64,000 nucleotides of DNA from Novipirellula artificiosorum (GTDB lineage: Bacteria; Planctomycetota; Planctomycetia; Pirellulales; Pirellulaceae). The notes beneath the pieces are model-generated. The model searched no databases, had not been told where the DNA came from, and worked only from the letters and a program-made list of their open reading frames with translations. Each line of letters opens with the position of its first letter. The first letter of the stretch is position 1. Shown here in pieces: positions 30,103 to 39,801 of the stretch. A program made the position numbers and the translations under genes. The DNA lies in assembly GCF_007860135.1 (NCBI RefSeq), contig NZ_SJPV01000009.1, forward strand, positions 186,001-250,000, in the 5' to 3' direction.

Positions 30103-30852
30103 ACCTCAATGCCATCGCTCCCGCCGACTCGGGCTCAAAGAATAGTGCCAGGGTGTTCCCTTTCGCTTCGGCAGCCTCTGCCGTGGATCGCTCGCCACCT
30201 TGGTCCCCACCAAAGTCGTGGGCCTGGTCAATCGAGACCCGTGGTCACCGCACGTGGCCCACCGACTTGTGGGGGGACTGCGGTTATCGGCGAAGCGACC
30301 ACGGCGACGGCGACGAGAATAGCTCCAGGGAACAAAGCCTCCCTATTGGAGGAAACAAACGGATCCACGTCAGTAGAGGACAGAAGTTGAAGTAAAGCAA
30401 ACTGCGAAGAGACGGTTGTATTAGTCGCTGCGATGCAGCGACTCCTGTGGGCTTGGCTCAGTCTGAGTTGGTCCGTAGATCGAGGCATTGGCCTGCCAAC
30501 GTCCTATGACGTTCGGTTGATTGAGACGAGCCATGTCCCGCAGGGCGGTCGCATAACGAATAATTACGTGCCGGCCGAAACGGTCGGGTGACTCCTCCGA
30601 TGCAGGAGCAGGATCCACGAAGAGATGTGTTGGGTGCAATCGGAACATCAAAAGAACGTTGCAACGAACTCGAGAAAGAACCGTAATCAATCCACCGCGC
30701 AGGACGAGCTTGATCAACCGAACATCATCACAGCTTGGGCCGTGACCGCTAAACGAATGCGCTAACCACATCAAAAACCAGGAAAAACCTGCTTGACACT
30801 TCAGCCTCTTTCAGAGATGGACCAACCGCTAGCCCGAAGAGATTCCGCTTCG

Positions 30853-30878
30853 CTGCTTCGGTCGCGCGACCGAAGCAG
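30853..30878. repeat. perfect 26-bp palindrome
   Basis: CTGCTTCGGTCGC is followed without spacer by its exact reverse complement GCGACCGAAGCAG. A degenerate relative, with arms CTGCTTCGGTC and GACCGAACGCAG, is at 44328-44354. Confidence 0.8.
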
Positions 30879-30894
30879 ATTCGGAGTTTCGGCG

Positions 30895-30982
30895 CAGTTT
30901 CCTCTCAATTTGGTCCGAGATTTTGAGAAGTGTGCGCCGCAGCGATTTCCTAACTCGCGCAGGGCGATGCAACCGAGGCGAG
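30895..30982 (+). repeat. dispersed repeat copy A
   Basis: This stretch and 44460-44545 align base by base over about 88 positions with roughly 80 percent identity by eye (CAGTTTCCTCTCAAT, GTCCGAGATT, TGAGAAG, GCGATTTC, CGATGCAACCGA). Both copies follow a TTCGGTC palindrome. Confidence 0.7.
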
Positions 30983-31361
30983 TTTGGGAACGCTCGAACT
31001 CGCGTCGGTGTGTCGGACGTGTATCGGACCGGAGCGATTCGGAGCCGCTTGGTTGCACGCTCAGGACACGCCCTCCTGTGCGCGCTGGTGAAGTTGCGGT
31101 TGTATCAATTTGACTACACGCGCCGGTGGATTCCTTGGTGCGCCGTAATGAAAGTCCTGGTTTGCCTCGGTCGGCTCTCAGTCACATCCACAGATGCAAG
31201 TTGATGGTCTCCCATTTGCGGTCGGAAGATGCAACCTCCATCACGATTCAGATTAGCTTTCAGCACAAGGTGCGAGAAACTACCCTCACTTCTTGGAATT
31301 GGTGCCAAAGAGCCTTCTCGTCTCAACGTAGAGGCTATAAGTCAGCCACTCGCAAGCAGCC

Positions 31362-31658
31362 TTAATAACAACATGCTTGCCCAAAGTCACTGCTGCCGAT
31401 CCGGTCTCTCGTTCGCAGTTGGATTGCGCTACATAGACGGAGTTGCACAGTCACATCTGTAAGTGGGCTAGCTCCCGCGCTTTTCTGCGCCGCCAACAAA
31501 TGCTCGACGCGCTGTCGTAGGCCTTCGTCCTCGACCACTGCGTCATGACACTGCTCAAGCTGTTCGCCATCGGTTATCTCGCGTGCAGTTAGAAAAACAT
31601 TTCTTGTCGAACGACGCTCAGACGCCGTTGGGATTAGCGAAGTTGCATTTTTGTTCAA
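31362..31658 (-). pseudogene. relic of a Ser/Thr kinase N-terminus
   Basis: The translation contains VFLTAREITDGEQLEQ, LRQRVEHLLAAQKSAGASP and LTDVTVQLRL. These match the N-terminal 75 residues of the TPR kinase at 35839-39522 (IFLAARELTDVNQQKR, LRQRVEQMLAAQQGTGASP, LADVAEQLRL). It ends just where the kinase domain should begin, so it is a truncated duplicate that marks a past kinase gene or a recombination scar. Confidence 0.75.
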
Positions 31659-31721
31659 CGATCTTTTGTTGAGAACAATTGGAACGAGCCGCGGATTGCA
31701 ACCGGAAATCAGGTCAACCTG

Positions 31722-34700
31722 TCAGGAAAGTAATGGATATTTTTGACGGATTTGATCGACCGTTCGTGAGAAAGTCGCGACCGCTTCCTGAGCTCGCTCG
31801 ACTTCAGCGGAGCCGCTGATTCCTAGTTTGTACCTGTACTGGGAACATGCAGATTCTGACAGTGCCAGTTCGAGTCGCGCCTGCTGCCGCTCGGCTATCC
31901 GACAGCTCTTCTCGGTCACCTTGAGTGCCTTTTTCATCTTCCCTCGCATCGCGTAGTAATGTCCCATTTCTCGCAGCGTGTTCGGGTAGTCCGGAAACTT
32001 CTCCGTGATCCGCACGCCCCACCGAGCGAGTTTATAACCCCGCTTGATCAGTCGATCAGCTTCCGCACGGTCGTCGGCTCTGACTGTCTCCGCGTGCAGA
32101 CGTAGTGCTTCGAGCAACAGGGGGAAGTTGGGCATTGAGATGTGATTGATCACTAGGTGTTTCTTGGCAAGATCGAAACCTTGCTGAGCGAATTCTACAC
32201 CCTCGCGAGTCCGGCCGTGATAGAGATGCCAACGTGCTTCTGCTTGGAGTCCTTGATTCGTCGCCTGGTAATTATCGGGAATGGCAACCAGGGCCGCTTT
32301 CATTTCTTCGAATCGAAACGCTCCGCGAGTGACCATAGCGGTCACGTTGATGAAATCATGCGCCGTGTTAAAGTCGCCGAGACGAACGCTCGCATGAAAA
32401 GCGTCCAAAGTCGTTTCGAGTGCTGGTTCCAAATTCCCAAGTCGGTAGTCGGAGAGTGCGATGTGGAGCCGCATGATCATAGCTTTGAACATGTCGCCCG
32501 TCCGCTCGATCAGCTGTAAACCGGCGGTGTGTATTTGTTGGCATTCTTCAAAACGAGCGACGCAATAGAGACCGACACCCCGAGCGAAATGGTTCATGAG
32601 CAAGCTTGAAAGATCACCCTCCTCCACTGCCTCCAATGCTCGGTCCGCGTAGCGAAAACCTCTTTTTTGCAATCCAATAGGTGCAAGAAAGGCCGAGTGA
32701 TAGGAATAGGAATCGTGAACCGCTTCGGATCGTCCCAAAGCCTCGGCTCGGTTCATGCTGATCAAATGGCACCAGAAGAGTGTTGGTGTGCTTCGAAACC
32801 AAACCGACATGATCAGTCCATCGAGCAATTGAATGATGAGCAATTCACGCCTTGTCGCCGTTCTGCTTGTACGTCGCGGGTATCGAGCGAGCGTATGTAG
32901 GGCCTGGACCGCAGCGGACTTCATAATGCCGAAGACAAGCCCCAGTTTCGTTCTGGGAACCCGAACATTGAGGCTCCTTAGCGTCTTCGTATAACGCTCG
33001 GCGCTCGCACCATAATGACAATCCGCAATCAACAGTCTTCCCTGCAGCAGTTCAATTTCATATTGGTCGAGCGGATCCTCCGCGAGTCGGTGTGCTTCGG
33101 TGAGCGCTGCGTCAGCATCGGGGTAATTAGCTAAGAGGGTGGAGATTTCGCCGAGGCTGAACTGAATTCGACGGACAGCGGCACTTTTTAAATATTCTCC
33201 GTTCTCCAACGCTAATGCATATTGCGTAGCGGCGACATCCAACGCGAATTGTCGCCTTGCTTGTTCGGCCGCCAAAAAGGCGTATGCACATCCGTTGCGT
33301 TTATCACCTGCAGCGTCAAAGTGAAAAGACAAGTCGAACACTCGATGGGAAGTGATTGCAGCTTGGGTATCAAGTATTCCCTCTTCGAACTGTTCAAGCT
33401 GACTTGGACTCAAACCGCCGCTGGCACTTTCAATGAAGCAAGCCAAGTCGCGGTGCAACGTCTGTTTGGTCGACTCTTCCATCTCCGCCAACAACGTCTC
33501 GCGGATGCAATCGTGGTACGTGTCGACACTTCTCGCGGTTTCCGGGCCGAGAAACCGGATTAACCGTTCACTTCGCATTCGCATCAGCGTAGATACAGGC
33601 ATCACATCGTGCCCCGCCACACTTGAAGCCTCTTCCATGTCGAGCGCACGTCCGGATACGGAAATGACGTTCAACAGTCGCGTTGATTCTGCGGGTAAAC
33701 GATTCAAACGGTCGGCGATTACATCTTGGATCGGTTGCGGTCGAAACGAGTCGGCGTGTGGGTCGAAGCAGCCAATCAACTCGGTCAGGAAGAAAGGATT
33801 GCCTCCAGTTTCTTGATGGATTTCTGCAGACCGCTGTCGAATGCGTTCCGTATCCTGATGCAGTAGATCGATAACGAGTTGCGTGCATTCCTCCACGGTA
33901 AAGGGGCTCACCGCGATATTGCGTGGCTCGATGTTGATGTCACGGGCTTTGCCGAACTCGCCCCATGCTCTGAGGAATGGACTGTCATCTGCTTCGTCCG
34001 AACGATACGTTCCCAGGAACAATATTCGGGGTGCTGCGGGTGGCTTGAGCACCTGAAGTAAAATTTCGGCACTGTCCGAATCGCCCCATTGCAAATCATC
34101 TGTGAACAGAATGACGGGCTTGCGACTGCTGATTCGGCAGAAGAGTTGACGAAGCGCTGCGGTGGCACGCCTGCGTACCTCTCGTTCTTCCAAATCATCC
34201 ATACGGATCGATGGTCCGGTGCTGACTGCATCCAAACGCTGGAAAATGGGAAATAGACGTTTGAGGAACGCCATGTCAGGTGGAAGAAAGGCCGCAACTT
34301 CCTCTGGCGGGAGTGAATGCAGGTAGCCACACATGGCATCGATGGTGCTGTCGAGCGCCTTGAATGGCACCGATTCGCGATCGTAGCAGCGACCAGCCAT
34401 CACCGCATAAGCGGGATCGTTGAAGAGCGGATTCAAGAATGCATTGGACAACGTTGTCTTGCCTTCACCGGAACGACCGCTGACGAATACGACGACCGGA
34501 CTCTGCGTCTCGTTCAGCGTCTCCAGCGCGCGATTCAAGTCTTGCAGTTGCTGGTCCCGGCCAATGATTCGATCACCAGCGGTCGATGTGGACGACTTGG
34601 CCATAGCGGTCTGGGTCGAAACGACTCGGGCAATTTCCATCGCGTCTGGGCGATCGTCACCATGACGCGCAAGCAAGGCCATGCAGAGATTGCATAAATC

Positions 34701-35792
34701 GGTCGGCAAATTATCGGAATCCGGAATGGCGGGCGCGTCCTGAGTTTGCTTGTCATGCATGACTCGCAGCGTGTTGCGGCGAAACGGCAGATGCCCTGTC
34801 AGAGCTTCGTACAGCATGACGCCTAGTGCATACCAGTCACAGGACGGTCGAACGGACTCACCTCGAGCCTGTTCGGGGGACATATAGGCGGGAGTTCCCG
34901 CAATTTGCAAGCTCTCCGCGGATTGGTCATCCTCGTTGAAGTGCAACACCAAGCCAAAGTCAAGCAGAACCAGATGGCCGTCCTGGCTGACCATCACGTT
35001 CGATGGCTTGAGGTCGCGGTGGATAATGTAGTTGGCATGCAAGGCCATGATGCCAGTGACCAATTGCCCCAAGGCTAATCTTAGCCGCGCCTCATCCAAC
35101 TTTCCGTTCGGGCGCACGAAATCGATAAAGTCGGTTCCATGGAAAAGATCCATGGTGAAGAACCATTGTTCTCCGTCGGATTCCAGCGAATGCAGTCCAA
35201 GTAGATTGGGATGATTGATATTGGCCAGAGATCGGAATTCGTTCTTGAAGTGATGCAGTCGCTCGCCATCCACTTTGGGCAGCATCTTAAGAGCCGTATG
35301 GTCGTGACGTACCGCGTGAACCGCTTCAAACACCACGCCCATTCCCCCCTGCCCTAGCTCGCGTACGAGGTGGTAATCACCCAGTCGCCGCGCGGATGGT
35401 GGTTCGTAAACGCTCGCTGCGAAAGCCTCCGTGTCATCATTGGGATGAGATCGCGAGGAGCCGAGCCAGAGTGTTGATTCTGCGAACTCCTGGCGGATCA
35501 ACGCCTCCTGGCTAGGGAGCGTCGCGATGTAGTCGGCAGCTTGCGGTTGATGGCCTTCGCCGCGACGACGCTCGATATCAATCTGCAGAAGGTTTCTCAG
35601 CAGCGTTGACCGCGTGGCTTCGTTGACCTTCTCAAGATAGCCGCTGAGTGATTGATGCGAGTCCGACTGCCAATCCATCGTGAAGGTCTGGCACACGGCC
35701 TGAACACTATTGAACGGATAGCTCCGAGTTGCATTCTCTTGATCGTTTCGCATCCGCCGACGGCTCTCGCATAAGGTCGTGGTAATGGCCAT
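31722..35792 (-). CDS. Ser/Thr kinase - AAA ATPase - TPR signalling protein
   Basis: A protein of up to 1356 residues. The Hanks-type kinase domain is at about 140-395 (LGQGGMGVVF, Lys169, HRDLKPSN with Asp260, DFG 278-280, and an APE-like SPEQARGES). A STAND/AAA-like NTPase starts near 430, with Walker A SGRSGEGKTT and Walker B VILFTDDLQWGDSDS, and the C-terminal 600 residues are helical TPR-like repeats. This resembles PknB-MalT-type multi-domain regulators. No membrane helix is visible, so it is probably cytosolic. The start is uncertain: ATGs at 35792, 35753 and 35678 are all in frame and none has a clear ribosome binding site. It lies 46 bases after the TPR kinase gene, on the same strand. 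Confidence 0.88.
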   Translation of the reverse strand: MAITTTLCESRRRMRNDQENATRSYPFNSVQAVCQTFTMDWQSDSHQSLSGYLEKVNEATRSTLLRNLLQIDIERRRGEGHQPQAADYIATLPSQEALIRQEFAESTLWLGSSRSHPNDDTEAFAASVYEPPSARRLGDYHLVRELGQGGMGVVFEAVHAVRHDHTALKMLPKVDGERLHHFKNEFRSLANINHPNLLGLHSLESDGEQWFFTMDLFHGTDFIDFVRPNGKLDEARLRLALGQLVTGIMALHANYIIHRDLKPSNVMVSQDGHLVLLDFGLVLHFNEDDQSAESLQIAGTPAYMSPEQARGESVRPSCDWYALGVMLYEALTGHLPFRRNTLRVMHDKQTQDAPAIPDSDNLPTDLCNLCMALLARHGDDRPDAMEIARVVSTQTAMAKSSTSTAGDRIIGRDQQLQDLNRALETLNETQSPVVVFVSGRSGEGKTTLSNAFLNPLFNDPAYAVMAGRCYDRESVPFKALDSTIDAMCGYLHSLPPEEVAAFLPPDMAFLKRLFPIFQRLDAVSTGPSIRMDDLEEREVRRRATAALRQLFCRISSRKPVILFTDDLQWGDSDSAEILLQVLKPPAAPRILFLGTYRSDEADDSPFLRAWGEFGKARDINIEPRNIAVSPFTVEECTQLVIDLLHQDTERIRQRSAEIHQETGGNPFFLTELIGCFDPHADSFRPQPIQDVIADRLNRLPAESTRLLNVISVSGRALDMEEASSVAGHDVMPVSTLMRMRSERLIRFLGPETARSVDTYHDCIRETLLAEMEESTKQTLHRDLACFIESASGGLSPSQLEQFEEGILDTQAAITSHRVFDLSFHFDAAGDKRNGCAYAFLAAEQARRQFALDVAATQYALALENGEYLKSAAVRRIQFSLGEISTLLANYPDADAALTEAHRLAEDPLDQYEIELLQGRLLIADCHYGASAERYTKTLRSLNVRVPRTKLGLVFGIMKSAAVQALHTLARYPRRTSRTATRRELLIIQLLDGLIMSVWFRSTPTLFWCHLISMNRAEALGRSEAVHDSYSYHSAFLAPIGLQKRGFRYADRALEAVEEGDLSSLLMNHFARGVGLYCVARFEECQQIHTAGLQLIERTGDMFKAMIMRLHIALSDYRLGNLEPALETTLDAFHASVRLGDFNTAHDFINVTAMVTRGAFRFEEMKAALVAIPDNYQATNQGLQAEARWHLYHGRTREGVEFAQQGFDLAKKHLVINHISMPNFPLLLEALRLHAETVRADDRAEADRLIKRGYKLARWGVRITEKFPDYPNTLREMGHYYAMRGKMKKALKVTEKSCRIAERQQARLELALSESACSQYRYKLGISGSAEVERAQEAVATFSRTVDQIRQKYPLLS

Positions 35793-35838
35793 ACAGATTT
35801 ACTGCAATGACTCCGCAGGGTTTTGCACTTGCTAGCTG

Positions 35839-38800
35839 CTATTTGGGGATGTCACTTTGGGAGGGCGACTTGAGCAGGGTTTCTGCTTCGCTACGGAGTA
35901 GGTTTAAAGTCAGCTTGCGGTTCCAGGCCGGAGTAGCGGCAAGTTCTTGCAGAGCGGATTCATTAGCCAAAGTCAGTTGCTCTTGGGCGGCGTCCAAGTT
36001 GCCAAGCTGGAACTCGGTCATTGCTAAGAAGTAGCGAGCATTGCTGGAGTTGGTATCCGAGTCCTCGGTTGCTTCCAATGCGTCGTCAAGGTGCTTTTTG
36101 GCCTCAGTGAATTCACCGGCCCGCATGAGAATTGCACCTAGGCCCACAAGATACTGTTGCTTGTCATGCTCTGTATCAACGGATTGCCGAGCCAATTTGA
36201 TCGCGGTGGAATAGTCGTCAAGAGACTCGGGGGCGAGCGAGCACGTCCAGGCAGTAAAATAAGTCTCCATAGAGATGTTTGAATCAGCAAACACATTCAG
36301 TAACTTTTGGCAGTGCTTTCGATAATTGGGCATATCGTTGGAGTGAATGGCAACGAGTGCTGATAGGTAGATGTAGTATCGTTCGTTGGGTTTAATTTCT
36401 CTCGTGACTTGCAATTCAGCTTTCAAATCATCCCAGCGTTCACGCTCCCCAAAGAACTTAACTCGCCAAGTCCGGCACTCATAATCGTTTGGGTCTAATT
36501 CCAATACCCTGTCATAATCCAACAATGCCCCTGCATAATCACCGTTTGCCGCCCGCAGGCTCGCTCGGACCATTCGGACATCTGCTCGATCCCGAGACGC
36601 TAGAGATTTACTGGCTAGTCTTATTAAACCGTCACGGAATGTCCGATCGGTACATTGTAAAAGCTGCGTGGTGGGAATCCTGGTTAAAGCGCTGCTATCG
36701 TCTGGCGAGACTTCCAGTGATCTTTCAATGTCTGCTAGGGCTTGATCGTAGTTCTCCATTAGAAAATGCACGAACGACCGACGTTTATTCCAGTGCACTT
36801 GAATGGGCATTTTCTCAATCGCAAAGTCATAGTCTGCCAATGCTTTCTCGTATTCTTTCAGATTGAAAAACACGAGGCCGCGACTGACATAAGTACCCAA
36901 GTCGTAAAAAGTATCCTCCTGGCCGTCCTCCGAAATGAGATTAATTGCTGTATTGAAATCTGCCAGTGCATCGTCGTATTCACCTCGATCGCGTTTGATA
37001 ATACCGCGGTATCTGTAATACGCATTGACCGTAGGAAATTGCTTAATCATCCCTGATAGCGCGGCGTCCGGTTCTGCATTTCCAACAATAAATTCGGCAT
37101 AACGCTCGTGCAGAATTTTGACGCACGCCGGGGGGAATTGCCGCATTTCAGTGATCAGTTGCTGATTCGCCAGGCCAGGATCATTAAGACTTGTCATCTC
37201 GAATTTCGCGAGACAGGCTAGACTGAATAGATGCCTAGGTTCTGATTCATCGGGAAAATCAGTGATGATCTGCTTGGCAATTTGAAACGCTTCGGATGTC
37301 ATCTCATTTGCTTTTTCGATATCCCATCTGCGGAAAAATGGAACAGCCTGCAACAGATAACGAACATAATGCTTCTTGCTTCGTCGGCTGTTTTCAATCT
37401 CGGGTCGAATCATTTCTAGGTAATCCAACCATAGCTGCGCCGCTCGTTCTGCATCTTCATCTTCCAAAAGCGCCGCGAGTTGCGGGGTCGATTCGCCGGT
37501 CAATTCGAACACTTCAAAAACGAGCGCGCGATGCTTTTCGAGATGGCCTTGAGTTTTGTGTACTACTGCAAGATCCATCAAGAATTGCGGGCGATTCGAA
37601 GTGTAGGCGGACGGCGGAAATAATTCTGTCAGTTCCTTATCAATTTCAAGGGCCCGCTCGAACGCTTTTTGTGCTTCCGCGGGAAGGCCCACGTGATATT
37701 GCTTGATCCAACCCGCCGCCTCGACCGCGATGGCTAAGTTTGCTCCGTAGCGATTGTCGTCTGGAACTTCCCTTGCGAGTTTGTCCAATTCAGCAATCGC
37801 GTTCTCGTACAAAGCCAAACCCGCCATAACGTCGCCGAATTGCGATGTCATATTTGCCAGCCGCATACGGGTCATTGCCGCCTTGAAGCGGACCTCGTGA
37901 GCGTCTGCTTTTGAAACCTCGAATTTGTCGTAGAACTCCAATGAGTCGGCTACGATGTCCTTTAAAATTGGCTGTAATTTGGGAATTTCCAGCAGCTCAG
38001 GGTTGGATGCGTGTTCGAGCAGTTTATCAACGGCATTGAGCGCGGCGGCAAGGTTAGTTTCCGATATCTCTTTTGCCGCCACGGCTTGCTGCTGCGCCTT
38101 CTCTGCATACTCTTTTCGCGTTTCGGCGACCTGTTGTGCACCCTTGGCATCGGCAGCAGATTTATTGGCCGCGGCTTGGGCCTTGCTGGCTTGAACGGCA
38201 AATACTAAGCTCACGATCGTGGACGTCGTCAGTATGGTGAGTAACAAAGCCGCGGCGGTCAGCAGCCCTTTGTTTCGTTTAGCAAACTTCTGGAGTAGAT
38301 AGACCATCGATGGTGGGCAGGCTTGGACTGGTTCATCATTAAGATATCGCTCGATGTCTGCGGCGAGTGCATTTGCGGATTCGTACCTCCGCTCTCTGTC
38401 TTTCTCCATCGCCTTCATAGCGATCCAGTCGAGCTCCTGCCTGAATTTCGTAGCAGTTTCTTCAGTGACGAGACGGCGTCGATCTTCAATGGTCGATTGA
38501 TCCTTCGCCCTTAGCGTACTAATTCGAACACTGGGACGCTGTGGCACATGTTCCTTGATCAGCTTGCGAACGCCACCAACGCAGAGTTGCGAGAGGGAAT
38601 TTCGGTCGAAGGGTGTTGTTCCGGTTAGTAGTTCGTACAACACCACACCGAGAGAATAGATGTCTGAACGGGTGTCGATATCGAGGCCGCTCATCTCCGC
38701 TTGCTCCGGTGCCATGTACAGCGGCGTGCCGATCATCTGCGAAAATTGGGTGAACAGGGTACGCTCGGTGAGTTCCTGATTTAGAGCCTTGGCGACACCG

Positions 38801-39522
38801 AAGTCGATGACCTTCACCACGGGGACTCCGTCGTGCAGCGTCACGAGCAAATTGCTCGGTTTTAAGTCGCGGTGAATGATTCCCTTCTGGTGCGCATGCT
38901 GGACCGCTTGGCAGATGTTAACGAACAGCTTCAGACGCTCTGGCAACGCAAGTTTCTTCGCGTTGCAAAACTCGGTTAGTGGCACGCCGCGAACCAATTC
39001 CATCACGAAGTAGGGGCGACCTTCCGGGGTGGTGCCGGCATCGAGTACTTTGGCGATGTGCGGATGGTCCATCATCGCTAGCGCTTGTCGCTCGGCTTCG
39101 AAACGCGCGATCACTTCGCGGGTATCCATTCCCGGCTTGATGACTTTCAACGCCACCTTGCGCTTGATCGGATGCGTCTGTTGAGCCATGTAGACTGCAC
39201 CCATTCCGCCGCGGCCGATCTCTTCCAACAGCTTATACGGCCCGAGCATGGGATGGTCGGAAATGTTGATCCTCTCGGGCGTATCCAGCTCACACTCCGC
39301 TAGCCGCAGCTGCTCGGCCACATCCGCTAATGGGCTAGCTCCGGTACCTTGCTGCGCCGCCAGCATCTGCTCGACGCGCTGACGAAGCTCTTGGTCGTCG
39401 CCAACCACCTCGTCGAGATACCGCTTCTGTTGGTTGACGTCGGTAAGTTCGCGTGCAGCTAGAAAAATATCTTTCAGTGACGGACCTCGAGCTACCGTTG
39501 GATCTAACGCGTCTGCATTCAT
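35839..39522 (-). CDS. membrane Ser/Thr kinase with TPR sensor region
   Basis: A 1227-residue protein. The planctomycete-type N-terminal region (DIFLAARELTDVNQQKRYLDE, about 1-80) is followed by a kinase domain at about 96-380: IGRGGMGAVY, Lys126, HRDLKPSN with Asp219, DFG 240-242, MAPEQAEMSG. One membrane helix (LLTAAALLLTILTTSTIVSL, about 435-455), a coiled-coil stretch rich in Ala/Gln/Lys, and about 700 residues of TPR-like repeats complete it. The kinase faces the cytoplasm and the repeats the other side. ECF sigma factors encoded next to such kinases are common in planctomycetes, and one lies upstream here. Confidence 0.92.
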   Translation of the reverse strand: MNADALDPTVARGPSLKDIFLAARELTDVNQQKRYLDEVVGDDQELRQRVEQMLAAQQGTGASPLADVAEQLRLAECELDTPERINISDHPMLGPYKLLEEIGRGGMGAVYMAQQTHPIKRKVALKVIKPGMDTREVIARFEAERQALAMMDHPHIAKVLDAGTTPEGRPYFVMELVRGVPLTEFCNAKKLALPERLKLFVNICQAVQHAHQKGIIHRDLKPSNLLVTLHDGVPVVKVIDFGVAKALNQELTERTLFTQFSQMIGTPLYMAPEQAEMSGLDIDTRSDIYSLGVVLYELLTGTTPFDRNSLSQLCVGGVRKLIKEHVPQRPSVRISTLRAKDQSTIEDRRRLVTEETATKFRQELDWIAMKAMEKDRERRYESANALAADIERYLNDEPVQACPPSMVYLLQKFAKRNKGLLTAAALLLTILTTSTIVSLVFAVQASKAQAAANKSAADAKGAQQVAETRKEYAEKAQQQAVAAKEISETNLAAALNAVDKLLEHASNPELLEIPKLQPILKDIVADSLEFYDKFEVSKADAHEVRFKAAMTRMRLANMTSQFGDVMAGLALYENAIAELDKLAREVPDDNRYGANLAIAVEAAGWIKQYHVGLPAEAQKAFERALEIDKELTELFPPSAYTSNRPQFLMDLAVVHKTQGHLEKHRALVFEVFELTGESTPQLAALLEDEDAERAAQLWLDYLEMIRPEIENSRRSKKHYVRYLLQAVPFFRRWDIEKANEMTSEAFQIAKQIITDFPDESEPRHLFSLACLAKFEMTSLNDPGLANQQLITEMRQFPPACVKILHERYAEFIVGNAEPDAALSGMIKQFPTVNAYYRYRGIIKRDRGEYDDALADFNTAINLISEDGQEDTFYDLGTYVSRGLVFFNLKEYEKALADYDFAIEKMPIQVHWNKRRSFVHFLMENYDQALADIERSLEVSPDDSSALTRIPTTQLLQCTDRTFRDGLIRLASKSLASRDRADVRMVRASLRAANGDYAGALLDYDRVLELDPNDYECRTWRVKFFGERERWDDLKAELQVTREIKPNERYYIYLSALVAIHSNDMPNYRKHCQKLLNVFADSNISMETYFTAWTCSLAPESLDDYSTAIKLARQSVDTEHDKQQYLVGLGAILMRAGEFTEAKKHLDDALEATEDSDTNSSNARYFLAMTEFQLGNLDAAQEQLTLANESALQELAATPAWNRKLTLNLLRSEAETLLKSPSQSDIPK

Positions 39523-39580
39523 AGTTCGATGGTCACTTTCATTGGTTGCAAGCCACTTCTCAGTTCAACAGGCTTGATGG

Positions 39581-39624
39581 GCAAGCGAGTGACTCAATCA
39601 ATCAAAAGGAATTCACTCGCTTGC
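39581..39624. repeat. REP-like hairpin 1
   Basis: GCAAGCGAGTGA (39581-39592) and TCACTCGCTTGC (39613-39624) form a perfect 12-bp stem with a 20-base loop, in the 279-base gap between the kinase and the surface-protein gene. It shares the AGCGAGTG core with the next hairpin. Confidence 0.75.
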
Positions 39625-39660
39625 GCGTTTTGATGTTGCGCATTTCGTTACAAGCTCGAA

Positions 39661-39740
39661 GCGCCAGCGAGTGGGTTCCTAGCTTTTTGAGGCATGCAAG
39701 AGCTCCGGGCGGCCGAACTGGTAGACCCACTCGCTGGCGC
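39661..39740. repeat. REP-like hairpin 2
   Basis: GCGCCAGCGAGTGGGT (39661-39676) pairs perfectly with ACCCACTCGCTGGCGC (39725-39740) over 16 bp, with a 48-base loop. It is followed by GCGCTTGCGCG. Extragenic palindromes of this kind often stabilise or terminate transcripts. Confidence 0.8.
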
Positions 39741-39801
39741 GCTTGCGCGTTGTGCCTGTATTATGGCATTTTCATCGGATTGAAAAATGGCTTCCCTTGC
39801 T

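Larger units (their letters stand above)
30103..31361. other. 1.26-kb stretch with palindrome and dispersed repeat
   Basis: No gene is supported; an open frame of 117 codons at 30421-30774 (minus) has no recognisable features. The first part is probably the right end of the IS110 element. A 26-bp palindrome and a dispersed repeat copy lie at 30853-30982. A small inverted repeat AACGTC...GACGTT is near 30500. Confidence 0.4.

Noticed and set aside
30421-30774. 117-codon minus-strand frame between the IS110 element and the kinase cluster
   Set aside because: No ribosome binding site, no domain and overlapping alternative frames; it lies in repeat-rich intergenic DNA.
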